Assembly: GCA_015059105.1 (NCBI GenBank)
Contig: SVBB01000012.1
Span: 1-46,271 of the forward strand
DNA length: 46,271 nucleotides
Origin: Erysipelotrichaceae bacterium
GTDB taxonomy: Bacteria > Bacillota_I > Bacilli_A > RFN20 > CAG-826
Direction of reading: 5' to 3'
Part shown: positions 7,907 through 15,783 of the stretch, one piece after another
How positions within the stretch are numbered: the stretch's first letter is position 1
How the letters are laid out: every line of letters starts with the position of its first letter
The notes under the pieces: generated by a model
What the model was told of the DNA's origin: nothing
The model's input: only the letters and a program-made list of their open reading frames with translations
The model's database searches: none
Program-made: the position numbers and the translations under genes

Positions 7907-8395
7907 TCATCTTTGTTTCCCATATACCTTTATTCCATCTCGTAATATTTCGTTCACTAAATCTATGTTGTTATTTAGTTCACTACTTCTGATAAGATCA
8001 ATCTTTTTATGCAAACATAATCTTATCTTTTCAATAAGCCCTATAAACTTAAGACCGGTTAAAGAGGAACAAACATACAAGTCGATATCGCTATTTTCTT
8101 TAGCCATGCCTTTTGCATAACTGCCAAACAAATAGCAAAAATCAATTTGGCCACTATATTCTTTTTCAAATAGGTCGGTTAATTTATTTTTAATCTCATC
8201 AATGGAAAGTAGCCCCTTCTCTTCATTAATCTCACAATGTTTATTAATGATTTCAATAAAGGAAGCTCTTTTAAAACTGCTACCATAATTATCGTCGCTT
8301 TCATACCTACGTAATGTTCTTACCGGCACTCCGACGATACTAGCGGCTTCTAGTTGCGATAAACCGTATTGCTTTCTTGCTTCTAATAAAGTCAT
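7907..8395 (-). CDS. XRE-family HTH fused to MNT-type nucleotidyltransferase (copy 2)
   Basis: This 162-residue protein has the same two-domain plan as the gene at 7189-7683. It carries an HTH at about 3-32 (YGLSQLEAASIVGVPVRTLR), then a nucleotidyltransferase with G91-S92, D103-x-D105 (GSYAKGMAKENSDIDLYV) and a third acid at D133 (KKIDLI). The two proteins are clearly related but diverged, so an old tandem duplication is likely. No HEPN toxin gene is next to it. The upstream region is unusual: a 14-codon ORF with its own AGAGGA site lies at 8410-8454, and the duplicated opposed-promoter block lies about 150 bp further out, giving a long leader of about 160 nt. Confidence 0.88.
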   Translation of the reverse strand: MTLLEARKQYGLSQLEAASIVGVPVRTLRRYESDDNYGSSFKRASFIEIINKHCEINEEKGLLSIDEIKNKLTDLFEKEYSGQIDFCYLFGSYAKGMAKENSDIDLYVCSSLTGLKFIGLIEKIRLCLHKKIDLIRSSELNNNIDLVNEILRDGIKVYGKQR

Positions 8396-8565
8396 AATAT
8401 TACCTGTTTTTAGAATACCACAATTGTCCTTAGACTAAAATAGCGATAGGCCATTTTGTCCTCTTTTTATTAATAATATAGGACACGAATAGTGTTATGC
8501 GCTTTATAAACGATCAGCACTTTTGCAGACAAAAAATACCAGCGTGTTTTTAAACCCAAAGCTAG

Positions 8566-8595
8566 ATATTATGTAATTATTGACAAAAAACATAA
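8566..8595 (-). promoter_or_regulatory. Promoter of XRE-MNT gene 2, overlapping a divergent promoter
   Basis: On the minus strand TTATGT (8590-8595), an 18-nt spacer and TAATAT (8566-8571) match the layout upstream of copy 1, though the hexamers are weaker. Transcription would start near 8558. Confidence 0.4.
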
Positions 8596-8608
8596 TAATT
8601 GCTTAAAT
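8580..8608 (+). promoter_or_regulatory. Divergent promoter for short structured RNA 2
   Basis: TTGACA (8580-8585), a 17-nt spacer and TTAAAT (8603-8608) are the same boxes and spacing as at 7736-7764. Confidence 0.5.
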
Positions 8609-8614
8609 ATAGAT

Positions 8615-8703
8615 ACTTGTTGGGGCTAGTTCCACATTATGTGTTGAATTCGAACTTAATTGTTCTGCGATCAACAAGCGCGTTGGTATCAACGCTTTTT
8701 TTT
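8615..8703 (+). ncRNA. Candidate small RNA 2 (about 90 nt) with rho-independent terminator
   Basis: A start near 8615 and the terminator at 8680-8703 define a transcript of about 90 nt without a convincing ORF. CTTGTTG (8616-8622) can pair with CAACAAG (8672-8678), closing the molecule in front of the terminator hairpin. It is transcribed away from the XRE-MNT gene, as is RNA 1. Confidence 0.45.
8680..8703 (+). terminator. Terminator of small RNA 2
   Basis: GCGTTG-GTAT-CAACGC (6 bp, 4-nt loop) is followed by eight U residues. It overlaps the end of the convergent gene at 8689-8961. Confidence 0.75.
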
Positions 8704-8961
8704 CATTTTATACGGATTTCCTCGTGTATAGATTGAATCAACATAAGCCTTCTTTGTCCTATACACTGGCTCATTTTCTGTCGATAACTCTGCATCTTCT
8801 TCAAAACAACCCGGCCTATTCGGATGGTGCGTGTATCTTTTGTTGGTCCACGTCTCATCCGTATGCGATAACTGTTTTGCAGGATGTTTGATTTTCTTAT
8901 GATAGAAAAACATATCATCGCCACCGTTTGGATACTCTTTTTCTCTTTTTTTCTTAGACAT
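8689..8961 (-). CDS. Small basic hypothetical protein, 90 aa
   Basis: The product is strongly basic (MSKKKREKEY at the start, MKKKR at the end) and rich in His, Tyr and Asn, with the central pattern HTDETWTNKRYTHHPNRPG. I believe similar short proteins occur in phage- and plasmid-related regions of Bacillota, but I cannot name the family. The ATG at 8961 is used. GGAGG lies 13 nt upstream, which is far but usable; the longer frame to 8994 has no better site. The 3' end overlaps the terminator of the convergent small RNA. No enzymatic motif is seen. Confidence 0.55.
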   Translation of the reverse strand: MSKKKREKEYPNGGDDMFFYHKKIKHPAKQLSHTDETWTNKRYTHHPNRPGCFEEDAELSTENEPVYRTKKAYVDSIYTRGNPYKMKKKR

Positions 8962-8992
8962 ACAAAAATGTAAACCTCCGTTCCGACCCAAC

Positions 8993-9020
8993 AAAAAAGG
9001 GCCTCTATATATAAAGACCC
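8993..9020 (-). terminator. Rho-independent terminator of the operon 10778-9049
   Basis: On the minus strand GGGTCTTT pairs with AGAGGCCC (8 bp including two GU pairs, loop ATATAT) and is followed by six U residues, about 30 nt past the stop codon at 9049. Confidence 0.75.
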
Positions 9021-9048
9021 TAAAAAGTGAAAATTTTCGTGAATTTTT

Positions 9049-9840
9049 TTATTTTTTAATTACAAAGTCATCAATTGTTGATACATCGACAAACTCATAT
9101 GATAACGAGATACAGTGTGAAAATGCTTTCCCTTTGATTGTGACATTATCTTTTATTTGGCCAAACAGGTATTTAATATGTCTTTCAAATCTATCTTTCC
9201 AACTCTTGATATTACCTTGAATATATTTTTCATTTGGGATGAAGAACAAATATTTTAAAGAAGGTTTATTATCAAACTTATTTAGCCCAATGATATGACA
9301 GATAAGTTGTTTGAAATCGAAATATTTGCCGATTGGTAATAGATCTTCGTTGTCTTTTATACCAAACATTTCATAAGAAAGAACAATGTCTTTACCACTA
9401 GTATTAATATCAATACCAAAAACCTCTTTTAACAAAGATTTGTAGGGTTTTTCTTTCAAAACATATGGATGATTGTTCACTATTTCGTGGCATTTACATT
9501 CATAATATTCGTTCTTATTTTGCTTATATGCGTCGAAATGCGGATTGCATCCTTTGTAACGAACTATTTCTTCAAAAGCACATTCTTCTTCGTTCAGCTT
9601 GAGATAACAAAGTCTCGCGCTGGAAGCAACAGAACACATCTTAATTCTATTTCCTGAATAGACTTTGTTATATTCGTTTTGTAATGCCTCTTTTTGGACT
9701 TCAGTCATCGATTTCACTAATAGGGTTTTATATTCCTCGTTTAAATATATCCCGTTATCCATCAAATAACTTTCTACTTGTTTATTATTATCGATATATG
9801 ATTTCTTAATCGCTTCATCATATGCTTTTACTAACTTCAT
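9049..9840 (-). CDS. Possible PD-(D/E)XK restriction-endonuclease-like protein
   Basis: The 263-residue protein has a candidate nuclease core: glutamates at 90-91, D103 in NPHFDAYKQNKNEY, and E114-C-K116 in YYECKCHEI. A D-x10-ExK spacing followed by a helix with a conserved HEI is characteristic of PD-(D/E)XK nucleases of the type annotated as restriction endonuclease-like in Bacillota. The segment LCYLKLNEEECAFEEIVRYKG before it would be the preceding strands and helix. It shows no helicase or methylase. The ATG at 9840 has GAAGAGGA 7 nt upstream and avoids overlap with the preceding gene; a longer frame begins at 9885. It is last in a three-gene minus-strand operon (10778 to 9049). Confidence 0.55.
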   Translation of the reverse strand: MKLVKAYDEAIKKSYIDNNKQVESYLMDNGIYLNEEYKTLLVKSMTEVQKEALQNEYNKVYSGNRIKMCSVASSARLCYLKLNEEECAFEEIVRYKGCNPHFDAYKQNKNEYYECKCHEIVNNHPYVLKEKPYKSLLKEVFGIDINTSGKDIVLSYEMFGIKDNEDLLPIGKYFDFKQLICHIIGLNKFDNKPSLKYLFFIPNEKYIQGNIKSWKDRFERHIKYLFGQIKDNVTIKGKAFSHCISLSYEFVDVSTIDDFVIKK

Positions 9841-9856
9841 TACTTTGTCCTCTTCT

Positions 9857-10480
9857 TTACATTCTATCATATGTATAATGTTCATCCTTTCTCACTCTGA
9901 TGTTACTACCTGAGAGATTATAATATTTCTCAATCTCTTTAATAATTTCTTCATTTCCATATAGCGATTTATCAACGTAGATATAGAATTCATTATTCAT
10001 ATTGTTATAAATAACTCTCCCGCGTGGATAATGACCATAATCATCATCTTCATCAAGGTTGATAGACTTGAAAAGTTCATAATGTCCTAAAGGATGATTG
10101 ATATATTCATCTTCATATCTTCCACAGGTGATCTTCATCCTTTTTCCTCTTAATCTATTATTGATATAGAAGAATGGACCAACATATTGGAAATATAATA
10201 TGCGGTGGAACTCCCAGTTGATTCTTTTTACTTCATCAGTATAGTTATCAATCTTCTTCCTAATATCCACTCCATAAACCTTATTTAATAAACGATTATA
10301 GAAGATATGTGGGAATCTTTTGATGAATGTTGCAACGAAACAACGTTCACTTTGATCAAACCCATCAAAAGCATAATTAATACCTTTATTGATAAGCTCT
10401 TCATAATCATCTTCATTGACCTTGTCTAAATCAGGCAACGGCAATGATTTCAAATAATTAATAAATTCAACTTTATTCAT
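9857..10480 (-). CDS. Hypothetical protein, 207 aa
   Basis: This soluble protein is rich in Tyr, Asp and Asn. It has an acidic segment LDEDDDYGHYPRG in the second half and a C-terminal part that reads like alternating strands and helices (NNEFYIYVDKSLYGNEEIIK). No known family or catalytic motif is recognised. Its ATG is one nucleotide past the stop of the gene at 10482, so the two are translationally coupled; the ribosome site GGAG sits inside the upstream gene. The next gene in the operon looks nuclease-like, so an accessory role is possible but not shown. Confidence 0.65.
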   Translation of the reverse strand: MNKVEFINYLKSLPLPDLDKVNEDDYEELINKGINYAFDGFDQSERCFVATFIKRFPHIFYNRLLNKVYGVDIRKKIDNYTDEVKRINWEFHRILYFQYVGPFFYINNRLRGKRMKITCGRYEDEYINHPLGHYELFKSINLDEDDDYGHYPRGRVIYNNMNNEFYIYVDKSLYGNEEIIKEIEKYYNLSGSNIRVRKDEHYTYDRM

Positions 10481-10481
10481 A

Positions 10482-10778
10482 TCAAATCATCTCCATATAT
10501 TCTTTTAATAAATAAGAAGCGAAATAATAACAGATATCAAACAAATCCATAATACGCGTAGCAGTGGGTACTTCATCCATCCCACTTATCTCATACATCG
10601 CTTGATGGTAGAACAACTCATCATGATATAGAGATAGCTGTCTTATTATTTCCTTCCTTTCTATTTTCTTTAGATGGTAGTTAGACAAGATACCATCGAT
10701 TTCTTTCTCATCGCTTTTAACACACATTTTTATTATTTCGTCGATGAGATTGCTGTTTTTGAACTCTTGAAAATTCAT
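10482..10778 (-). CDS. Hypothetical helical protein, 98 aa
   Basis: The product is predicted mostly helical (ISNYHLKKIERKEIIRQLSL-like stretches) with two MYEISGMDE/LFDICYYFASYLL hydrophobic helices at the end. The chosen ATG at 10778 has an AGGAGG sequence 12 nt upstream; a longer frame to 10844 has no ribosome site. It is the first gene of the operon that continues with 9857-10480 and 9049-9840. No family is recognised. Confidence 0.55.
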   Translation of the reverse strand: MNFQEFKNSNLIDEIIKMCVKSDEKEIDGILSNYHLKKIERKEIIRQLSLYHDELFYHQAMYEISGMDEVPTATRIMDLFDICYYFASYLLKEYMEMI

Positions 10779-11028
10779 AAAAATAAAAGTCCTCCTATTA
10801 TATATACGATTTAGCTCGTCAAACCTTGTGTCACTTTTGGCCATTTTTAAAAGTTACTCATAGAGTAAAAATTTTCAAAAAAATTGAAATTCCTTGTTTT
10901 TACCTCTTCAGTTGTTGATCAACCATAAAAACAGGGTAAAAAGAAATCATTTTTTGTTATTAACCTATTTTCACATTTTTACTACTATAAAATATAATTA
11001 TATATGCGTTAGAAATGTCAAGTCCTTT

Positions 11029-11045
11029 ATGAAGTGGTACTTCAT
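11029..11045. promoter_or_regulatory. Candidate operator upstream of the kinase-like gene
   Basis: The perfect palindrome ATGAAGT-GGT-ACTTCAT lies 36-52 bp before the start codon and just upstream of a possible -10 box TACAAT (11052-11057), where a repressor would block the promoter. The rest of the gap 10845-11028 is AT-rich without other clear structure. Confidence 0.35.
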
Positions 11046-11080
11046 CAGTGATACAATAAATATATTACGAGGTCATAGAT

Positions 11081-13426
11081 ATGAAATATTATGAAATGTA
11101 CGACATGTATCGTTTTATTAGAGATGTATTATCTCCAGCGGATACTGATGAATGGAACAACTATAAGGAGAAGATGGAAAAATTCTTCGCAGAACTTAAG
11201 CCATACTTCACTCCTGATAAACAAAAGAATTATATGCCAATATCAGAAGAAGAATATCATCGTCTTGATACTCTCTTTGATGATGCGGTTAAGGCGAGTA
11301 ATGATTTCACTAAATCGTATAAGAATATCATCGAACCATATAATGAAAAACTTCCACCGATTAAAGATGTCGCGGTTAACTTCAATAATGAATTCTTATC
11401 TAAGGCATATGTTGAATACAAGAACATCCATCCTAATCCAAACTTCTCATTAAAAGATCAAATGGAAGATTTCCGTTATGTTTCAGTTAAACTCACTAAT
11501 AACGAGATTAAGAAATTAGGAGCGGCCCAATCCGAAAGAATGCAGATGAATGTCAATCTTGGAGGACAAGAAGTCAAAGGTGTTTTTACCAAAAAGACAT
11601 TCTTTGAAGGCAATAAATATTTAATGCCAATATTCCCACGTATGGTGGAAAAATATCCTAAATATGCAAAGTTTTTTAATGGAATTGATAAAGATGCATT
11701 TTATAAAGACGGCTTACAGTCTCAACAATTTGCCTTCCTTTTTGATAAAGACGGTAATCTCCTTAGAGGAGAAAAGGCAAGGGACGCAGTTGGTAATTAT
11801 TTAAGGAGCATGAAGCTCACTAATTCCGAGATGCAAAAAGCTATCGACTTCATGTTTGAAGGAGACTTCTATGATGCGATTACTGACTTCGCCACACAAG
11901 TCCACGCCGTCGCAACTCCAACCGTCATCGCAAAAAATAGAATTGGGATGAAAGTTGGGGACCGCATCGATATGCGTAACTCTGCAATGTCAGGTGTCGC
12001 CACTCTCCTCGGTTGTTCTAATGTCCTTGCCAAAAGTCGTCCTCTTGCAATCTATGATGAGCAAGGGAAGAAATATGATGAAGGAACATTTATGGAATTC
12101 GTCAACGGCAAAGATATCAATAACATCGCACCTGTCGATGAATTTAGACTAATGACCAATGATGATTTTGAAACACCAGAAGTCAAAGAACAACTCGCTG
12201 ACTTACAAGTCCTCGACTTCATCTGTGGTAACGTCGATAGACACGCAGCCAATATGTTCTATAATGTCGATCCAGTAACCCATAAATTAATAGGAGTTGT
12301 TGGTATCGATAATGACTCCTCCTTCACTAGATCAAAGATTCCATACAATAAAACTTATATACGCCTCCCTGGTGTCAACAATTTAAAAGTCATCAATGAA
12401 CGTATGGCGAGAACCATCGCTAATCTAACCGAAGGACAGTTAAAAGCAACCCTTCACGGCTATGGATTAGACGAAGCATCTATTAAAGCTGCATGGATAA
12501 GAACTCAACAATTAAAACTAGCAATTCATAACGGCAAGAATTATGAAGATACTGTCTATATCCCTGGCAAACAAGATGCGCATAAAGAACCATTCATCAC
12601 TATTGTGAAGAAAGAAGATTGGAAAGATTTAACTTTAGAACAAATTCATAAAGGCGAGAATAACTATTTCGCGACTATTGATAGGGCCAAAAAATACCCA
12701 CAAGAACACGAAGATGTTGGCTATCGTTTAAACTCAAAGAAAGAAGCCGCTTTCGCTGGTCTGAGATGCGCGATGGGAAAAGCACAGACGAAATATCTAT
12801 TAAATAAAGCAAAAGATGCCGCTCCATGGTTCTTTGCTTCCGCGAGATATAAGAATATCCTTACAAAAATTAAAGAATATCACGAACAAAAACCAGAAGA
12901 TCCTAATAACCCATTAAAAAACACCAAGAAGTGGCAAAAACTCTCAGAGATGAAAGAAGCAATCAACGTCTATAAAAACGAAAAGATTAGAGACGGTGTC
13001 ATCGATGAAAACTGGAATATGAAACGCGACCTCACCGGCAGAGATTTAGACCGTATCAAACTCGTCAAAGATTTGGAGACATACGTCGAACGCATCGAAA
13101 AAGAAAAAGGATATGTTGAAAATGTCAAAAAAGAATATGATGAGAAGAAAGCAAAAGCTAACAAAGTCAATGAATTCCTCAATCAGCCAATAGAAAAGCA
13201 AGCAAGGCAAATACAGTTAAAGCTCAACGCCGCTAATAAAAAAGAGGAAGTTAAAGAAGACGTCATCGTTGCTAGTGAAATCAACAAGAACGATTCTATT
13301 TCTATCGTTAAACCTCAAGACGACCTCTTAATCAAACAAGAAGAAGTCGATATCAATAAAATTGATAAAGAAGTCGAAGTCGAAGAAAAGAATATTCAAA
13401 AAGAAGATATCGAAAAATCGTTATAA
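11081..13426 (+). CDS. Large cytoplasmic protein with predicted PI3/4-kinase/HipA-like kinase fold
   Basis: The 781-residue protein has no signal peptide. A kinase-like core is visible: a strand pair with GGQEVKGVFTKKTFF (161-175; K171 or K172 could bind ATP), a hinge-like GTFMEFVNGKDI (335-346), a catalytic-loop motif GNVDRHAANMF (383-393; D386 and N391) and a metal-binding GIDNDSSF (408-415; D410 in the DFG-like position). The DRHxxN plus ID pair is what PI3/PI4-kinases, HipA and related atypical kinases use. The N-terminal 130 residues and the C-terminal 300 residues are helical and charged, ending in an acidic, probably disordered tail. GAGGTC lies 8 nt before the ATG. It may phosphorylate proteins or lipids, or be a kinase-fold AMPylase; the target is unknown. 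It is a plus-strand gene set between two minus-strand blocks. Confidence 0.6.
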   Translation: MKYYEMYDMYRFIRDVLSPADTDEWNNYKEKMEKFFAELKPYFTPDKQKNYMPISEEEYHRLDTLFDDAVKASNDFTKSYKNIIEPYNEKLPPIKDVAVNFNNEFLSKAYVEYKNIHPNPNFSLKDQMEDFRYVSVKLTNNEIKKLGAAQSERMQMNVNLGGQEVKGVFTKKTFFEGNKYLMPIFPRMVEKYPKYAKFFNGIDKDAFYKDGLQSQQFAFLFDKDGNLLRGEKARDAVGNYLRSMKLTNSEMQKAIDFMFEGDFYDAITDFATQVHAVATPTVIAKNRIGMKVGDRIDMRNSAMSGVATLLGCSNVLAKSRPLAIYDEQGKKYDEGTFMEFVNGKDINNIAPVDEFRLMTNDDFETPEVKEQLADLQVLDFICGNVDRHAANMFYNVDPVTHKLIGVVGIDNDSSFTRSKIPYNKTYIRLPGVNNLKVINERMARTIANLTEGQLKATLHGYGLDEASIKAAWIRTQQLKLAIHNGKNYEDTVYIPGKQDAHKEPFITIVKKEDWKDLTLEQIHKGENNYFATIDRAKKYPQEHEDVGYRLNSKKEAAFAGLRCAMGKAQTKYLLNKAKDAAPWFFASARYKNILTKIKEYHEQKPEDPNNPLKNTKKWQKLSEMKEAINVYKNEKIRDGVIDENWNMKRDLTGRDLDRIKLVKDLETYVERIEKEKGYVENVKKEYDEKKAKANKVNEFLNQPIEKQARQIQLKLNAANKKEEVKEDVIVASEINKNDSISIVKPQDDLLIKQEEVDINKIDKEVEVEEKNIQKEDIEKSL

Positions 13427-13503
13427 AAACCAAATTCTAAATGAATAATCTCTTTGATTTCGCGGCGATTGGAGAATATCTCTCATCTACATATCAAAAT
13501 AAT

Positions 13504-14178
13504 TCACAACTTAAATTTAAAGTTGCATTTAGAACACATATAGGTATATCCCTTTGATAACATCTTACTGTTACACCTTGGGCATATACCTTTTTCAATT
13601 GCATATTCTTTTTCTAGATATAATTCTTTCTTTATTTGTTTTAGATATGAAATATTTTCGACATGTTCTTTTATTGACATATCAACAGAAACAGCCTCTA
13701 TTTGTGCTTTGATTTTATCAACGCTCTTATCAGTCAATTTATGTTCATATGGATATGAATCGATGAATAATAACAAATCATCGAGATTGATGATGTTTTC
13801 ATCGTCCATATAAGGGGCATTATTCTTCGCGAATACGACAATGGGAATAATCTTATATCTACCTTGAAGAGCTTTATACAAAGTAACCGCATGTGATTTA
13901 TTTTGCAATAATGGATCCCCGATATACTTGCTATTGCCCTTAATAGTTGCGGTCCATTTTTTATTAGATGGGTTATACGTTATATCTCCAAAATAGTTCT
14001 TTGTTTCAATTACAAATATCCCATGTGGATGAATGAGGATATGATCGAGTTGATGACTCATCCCTGATTCATAATTCATCAAGGTAACGTTGTTTAAAAG
14101 GTGGTGATATTCTTTCACACCATCAAGAACCTTGATAACTTGTTCTTCACCTTTTTGACCGCGGCTTATTTTTGACAT
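13504..14178 (-). CDS. NERD-domain protein with C-terminal zinc ribbon
   Basis: Residues about 8-120 match the NERD (nuclease-related) domain, a PD-(D/E)XK fold: D45 in HQLDHILIH, then E58-T-K60 in GIFVIETKNYFGDI. A helical linker at about 150-195 leads to a zinc ribbon with C199-x2-C202 and C215-x2-C218. This NERD plus zinc-ribbon plan is common in Bacillota and is thought to act in DNA processing, but few members have been tested. The ATG at 14178 is preferred to a TTG at 14199, although neither has a good ribosome site. It lies 64 nt downstream of the AlbA_2 gene on the same strand, possibly in one operon. Confidence 0.85.
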   Translation of the reverse strand: MSKISRGQKGEEQVIKVLDGVKEYHHLLNNVTLMNYESGMSHQLDHILIHPHGIFVIETKNYFGDITYNPSNKKWTATIKGNSKYIGDPLLQNKSHAVTLYKALQGRYKIIPIVVFAKNNAPYMDDENIINLDDLLLFIDSYPYEHKLTDKSVDKIKAQIEAVSVDMSIKEHVENISYLKQIKKELYLEKEYAIEKGICPRCNSKMLSKGYTYMCSKCNFKFKL

Positions 14179-14242
14179 AATTCTATTATTCAATAACAAA
14201 AATAGTTGTTCAAAACATTTCAGTACAAATTATGGATAGCCA

Positions 14243-15637
14243 TTATTTCTTAATAATTACCCAATAACCAGCTTTGGTTGGACCAACATGAGTTATAATG
14301 CTATTTTTTCTTAGAACATTGATATGATATTTGACCCCCGATTCACTTATTCTAAGAACCTTTGACAAATCCTTTCTTGTAAGTGTTGGATTTGCTTTAA
14401 TTAACAACAACATTTTCTTTTGGATAGAACTTATATTTTCTTGGGTAGTTTCTTGGGTAGTTTCTTGGGTAGTTTCTTGGGTAGTTTCTTGGGTAGTTTC
14501 TTGGGTAGTTTCTTGGGTAGTTTTCTCATTTTCTTTGGTATAACCAAAGCCGCTTCTATCAAAAGGTATCTTCACAAAAATGAAAGATCCATCGAATTCA
14601 TAGGCCTCTTCACCATATACACCAGTGACCGTTGGAACACCATGTCCGCTTTCTTCAACAAAACCACAGGCCTTAAAAATATCAAATAATTTTTTATTTA
14701 CAGGTTTGCTTACTCCTTTAAGAAATTGAGTCTTGGTAAGATTTGATGGTATACCACCAAAAGACTCTATCTCTAATCTATCTGAATAGACATAAACACC
14801 TGGGTTATTAGCCTCACTCCAAGTGTAATGAACGCATGCGTTATACCAAGCTTCCTTAAATGCATCCATATTAAACATTGGTTTCTCTCTTCTAGGTCTA
14901 ACCTTTGTATCAACATAGATTTGATTGATTGCGGCTATGTAATCTTTTACCTGTTCCATCGCAAGCAAAAGACATTTTCCACCGAACTCATTACGTTTCA
15001 AATAATTAGTTTTATCTTTTCCAACAAACGTTGCAACGTTGATAACAATATCGTTCGTATCCGCTAATAACTCGGCCATCAAATTATATTCACCTGTTTT
15101 AGTTCGAAGACCTAAATTGTCTTCAAAAGTATCATCACTATAGTGATACCCATGTGTTAGTAAATAGTTCTTCAATATCTGAAATGTTAAGTGTTTATGG
15201 CGAGATTCAATAGTTGTGATATCGTTTCTATCAACACTTAAAGTTGATTCAAACTTCTTCATGATTTCATCATCACTCATTTCGCGTGTAGTTGATCCAA
15301 CTCGCGTATAACACCCCTTCATACTCATGCCGTATTTCTTTAAATAATAGAGTCTATTTCCTTGAAGAATATCTAACTTAAGTACATTTTTTCCATCAAG
15401 TTTTATCAATGAAGTTTTGACTAAGTCAACACATCTAGGCGAAACTTGGTCAACAAGGAAATTAGATATTTCTCTTTGAACAGTATCCGCGTTATCAACA
15501 CCGACAACATTTCCGTTTTTGTCTACACCAATATAAATAACCCCATCTCCATGCGAAAGAAAAGCAACGATTGTATGCTTGCACGATTCATTGAACACTT
15601 CTTTGAATTCAAATGTCTGAGATTCTACAAAATCCAT
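14243..15637 (-). CDS. AlbA_2/Schlafen-type ATP-binding transcriptional regulator with TTQE repeats
   Basis: Three parts are seen in this 464-residue protein. Residues about 1-130 are an AlbA_2 (Schlafen AAA_4-like) domain with the family hallmarks ESQTFEFKE and the IYIGVDKNGNVVGV strand. The middle, about 230-370, matches the HATPase_c_4 region of RecG-like regulators (NPGVYVYSDRLEIESFGGIP, GFVEESGHGV). After a low-complexity linker of seven TTQE units comes a winged helix (LTRKDLSKVLRISESGVKYH) at the C-terminus. Such proteins are usually annotated as putative transcription regulators or RecG-like helicases, though they lack helicase motifs. The ATG at 15637 has AGGAAG 4 nt upstream; a longer TTG start at 15667 is less likely. 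Confidence 0.87.
   Translation of the reverse strand: MDFVESQTFEFKEVFNESCKHTIVAFLSHGDGVIYIGVDKNGNVVGVDNADTVQREISNFLVDQVSPRCVDLVKTSLIKLDGKNVLKLDILQGNRLYYLKKYGMSMKGCYTRVGSTTREMSDDEIMKKFESTLSVDRNDITTIESRHKHLTFQILKNYLLTHGYHYSDDTFEDNLGLRTKTGEYNLMAELLADTNDIVINVATFVGKDKTNYLKRNEFGGKCLLLAMEQVKDYIAAINQIYVDTKVRPRREKPMFNMDAFKEAWYNACVHYTWSEANNPGVYVYSDRLEIESFGGIPSNLTKTQFLKGVSKPVNKKLFDIFKACGFVEESGHGVPTVTGVYGEEAYEFDGSFIFVKIPFDRSGFGYTKENEKTTQETTQETTQETTQETTQETTQETTQENISSIQKKMLLLIKANPTLTRKDLSKVLRISESGVKYHINVLRKNSIITHVGPTKAGYWVIIKK
14441..14524 (-). repeat. Seven tandem 12-bp repeats coding for TTQE
   Basis: The unit TTGGGTAGTTTC (plus strand) starts at 14441, 14453, 14465, 14477, 14489, 14501 and 14513 and encodes (TTQE)7. 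The copies are almost identical at the DNA level, so copy number could vary by slippage without breaking the frame, changing only the linker length. Confidence 0.95.
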
Positions 15638-15783
15638 ATTGCTTCCTATACAAAAATAGTCGCACAAAGCGCCAATAAAAACAATTAAATTATGTATTTT
15701 TTATATATTTGTATTTTTTACAATTTTATTCTTCGTTTTACTTTTCTCAGACCATGTTAATTATAAGTGATAGAGGATTTTAT

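Noticed and set aside
7189..8395. The two XRE-MNT genes as a toxin-antitoxin pair with each other
   Set aside because: Both are nucleotidyltransferases with the same domain order; neither has a HEPN or other toxin domain.
10894..11094. Plus-strand 66-codon ORF before the kinase-like gene
   Set aside because: It is AT-rich with no ribosome site and overlaps the promoter and start of the real gene at 11081.
14441..14524. Tandem 12-bp repeat as a CRISPR or intergenic satellite
   Set aside because: It has no spacers and lies wholly inside a coding frame as TTQE units.
14243..15637. AlbA_2 protein as an ATP-dependent helicase RecG
   Set aside because: Walker A/B and the other helicase motifs are absent; only the AlbA_2, HATPase_c_4-like and winged-helix parts are present.
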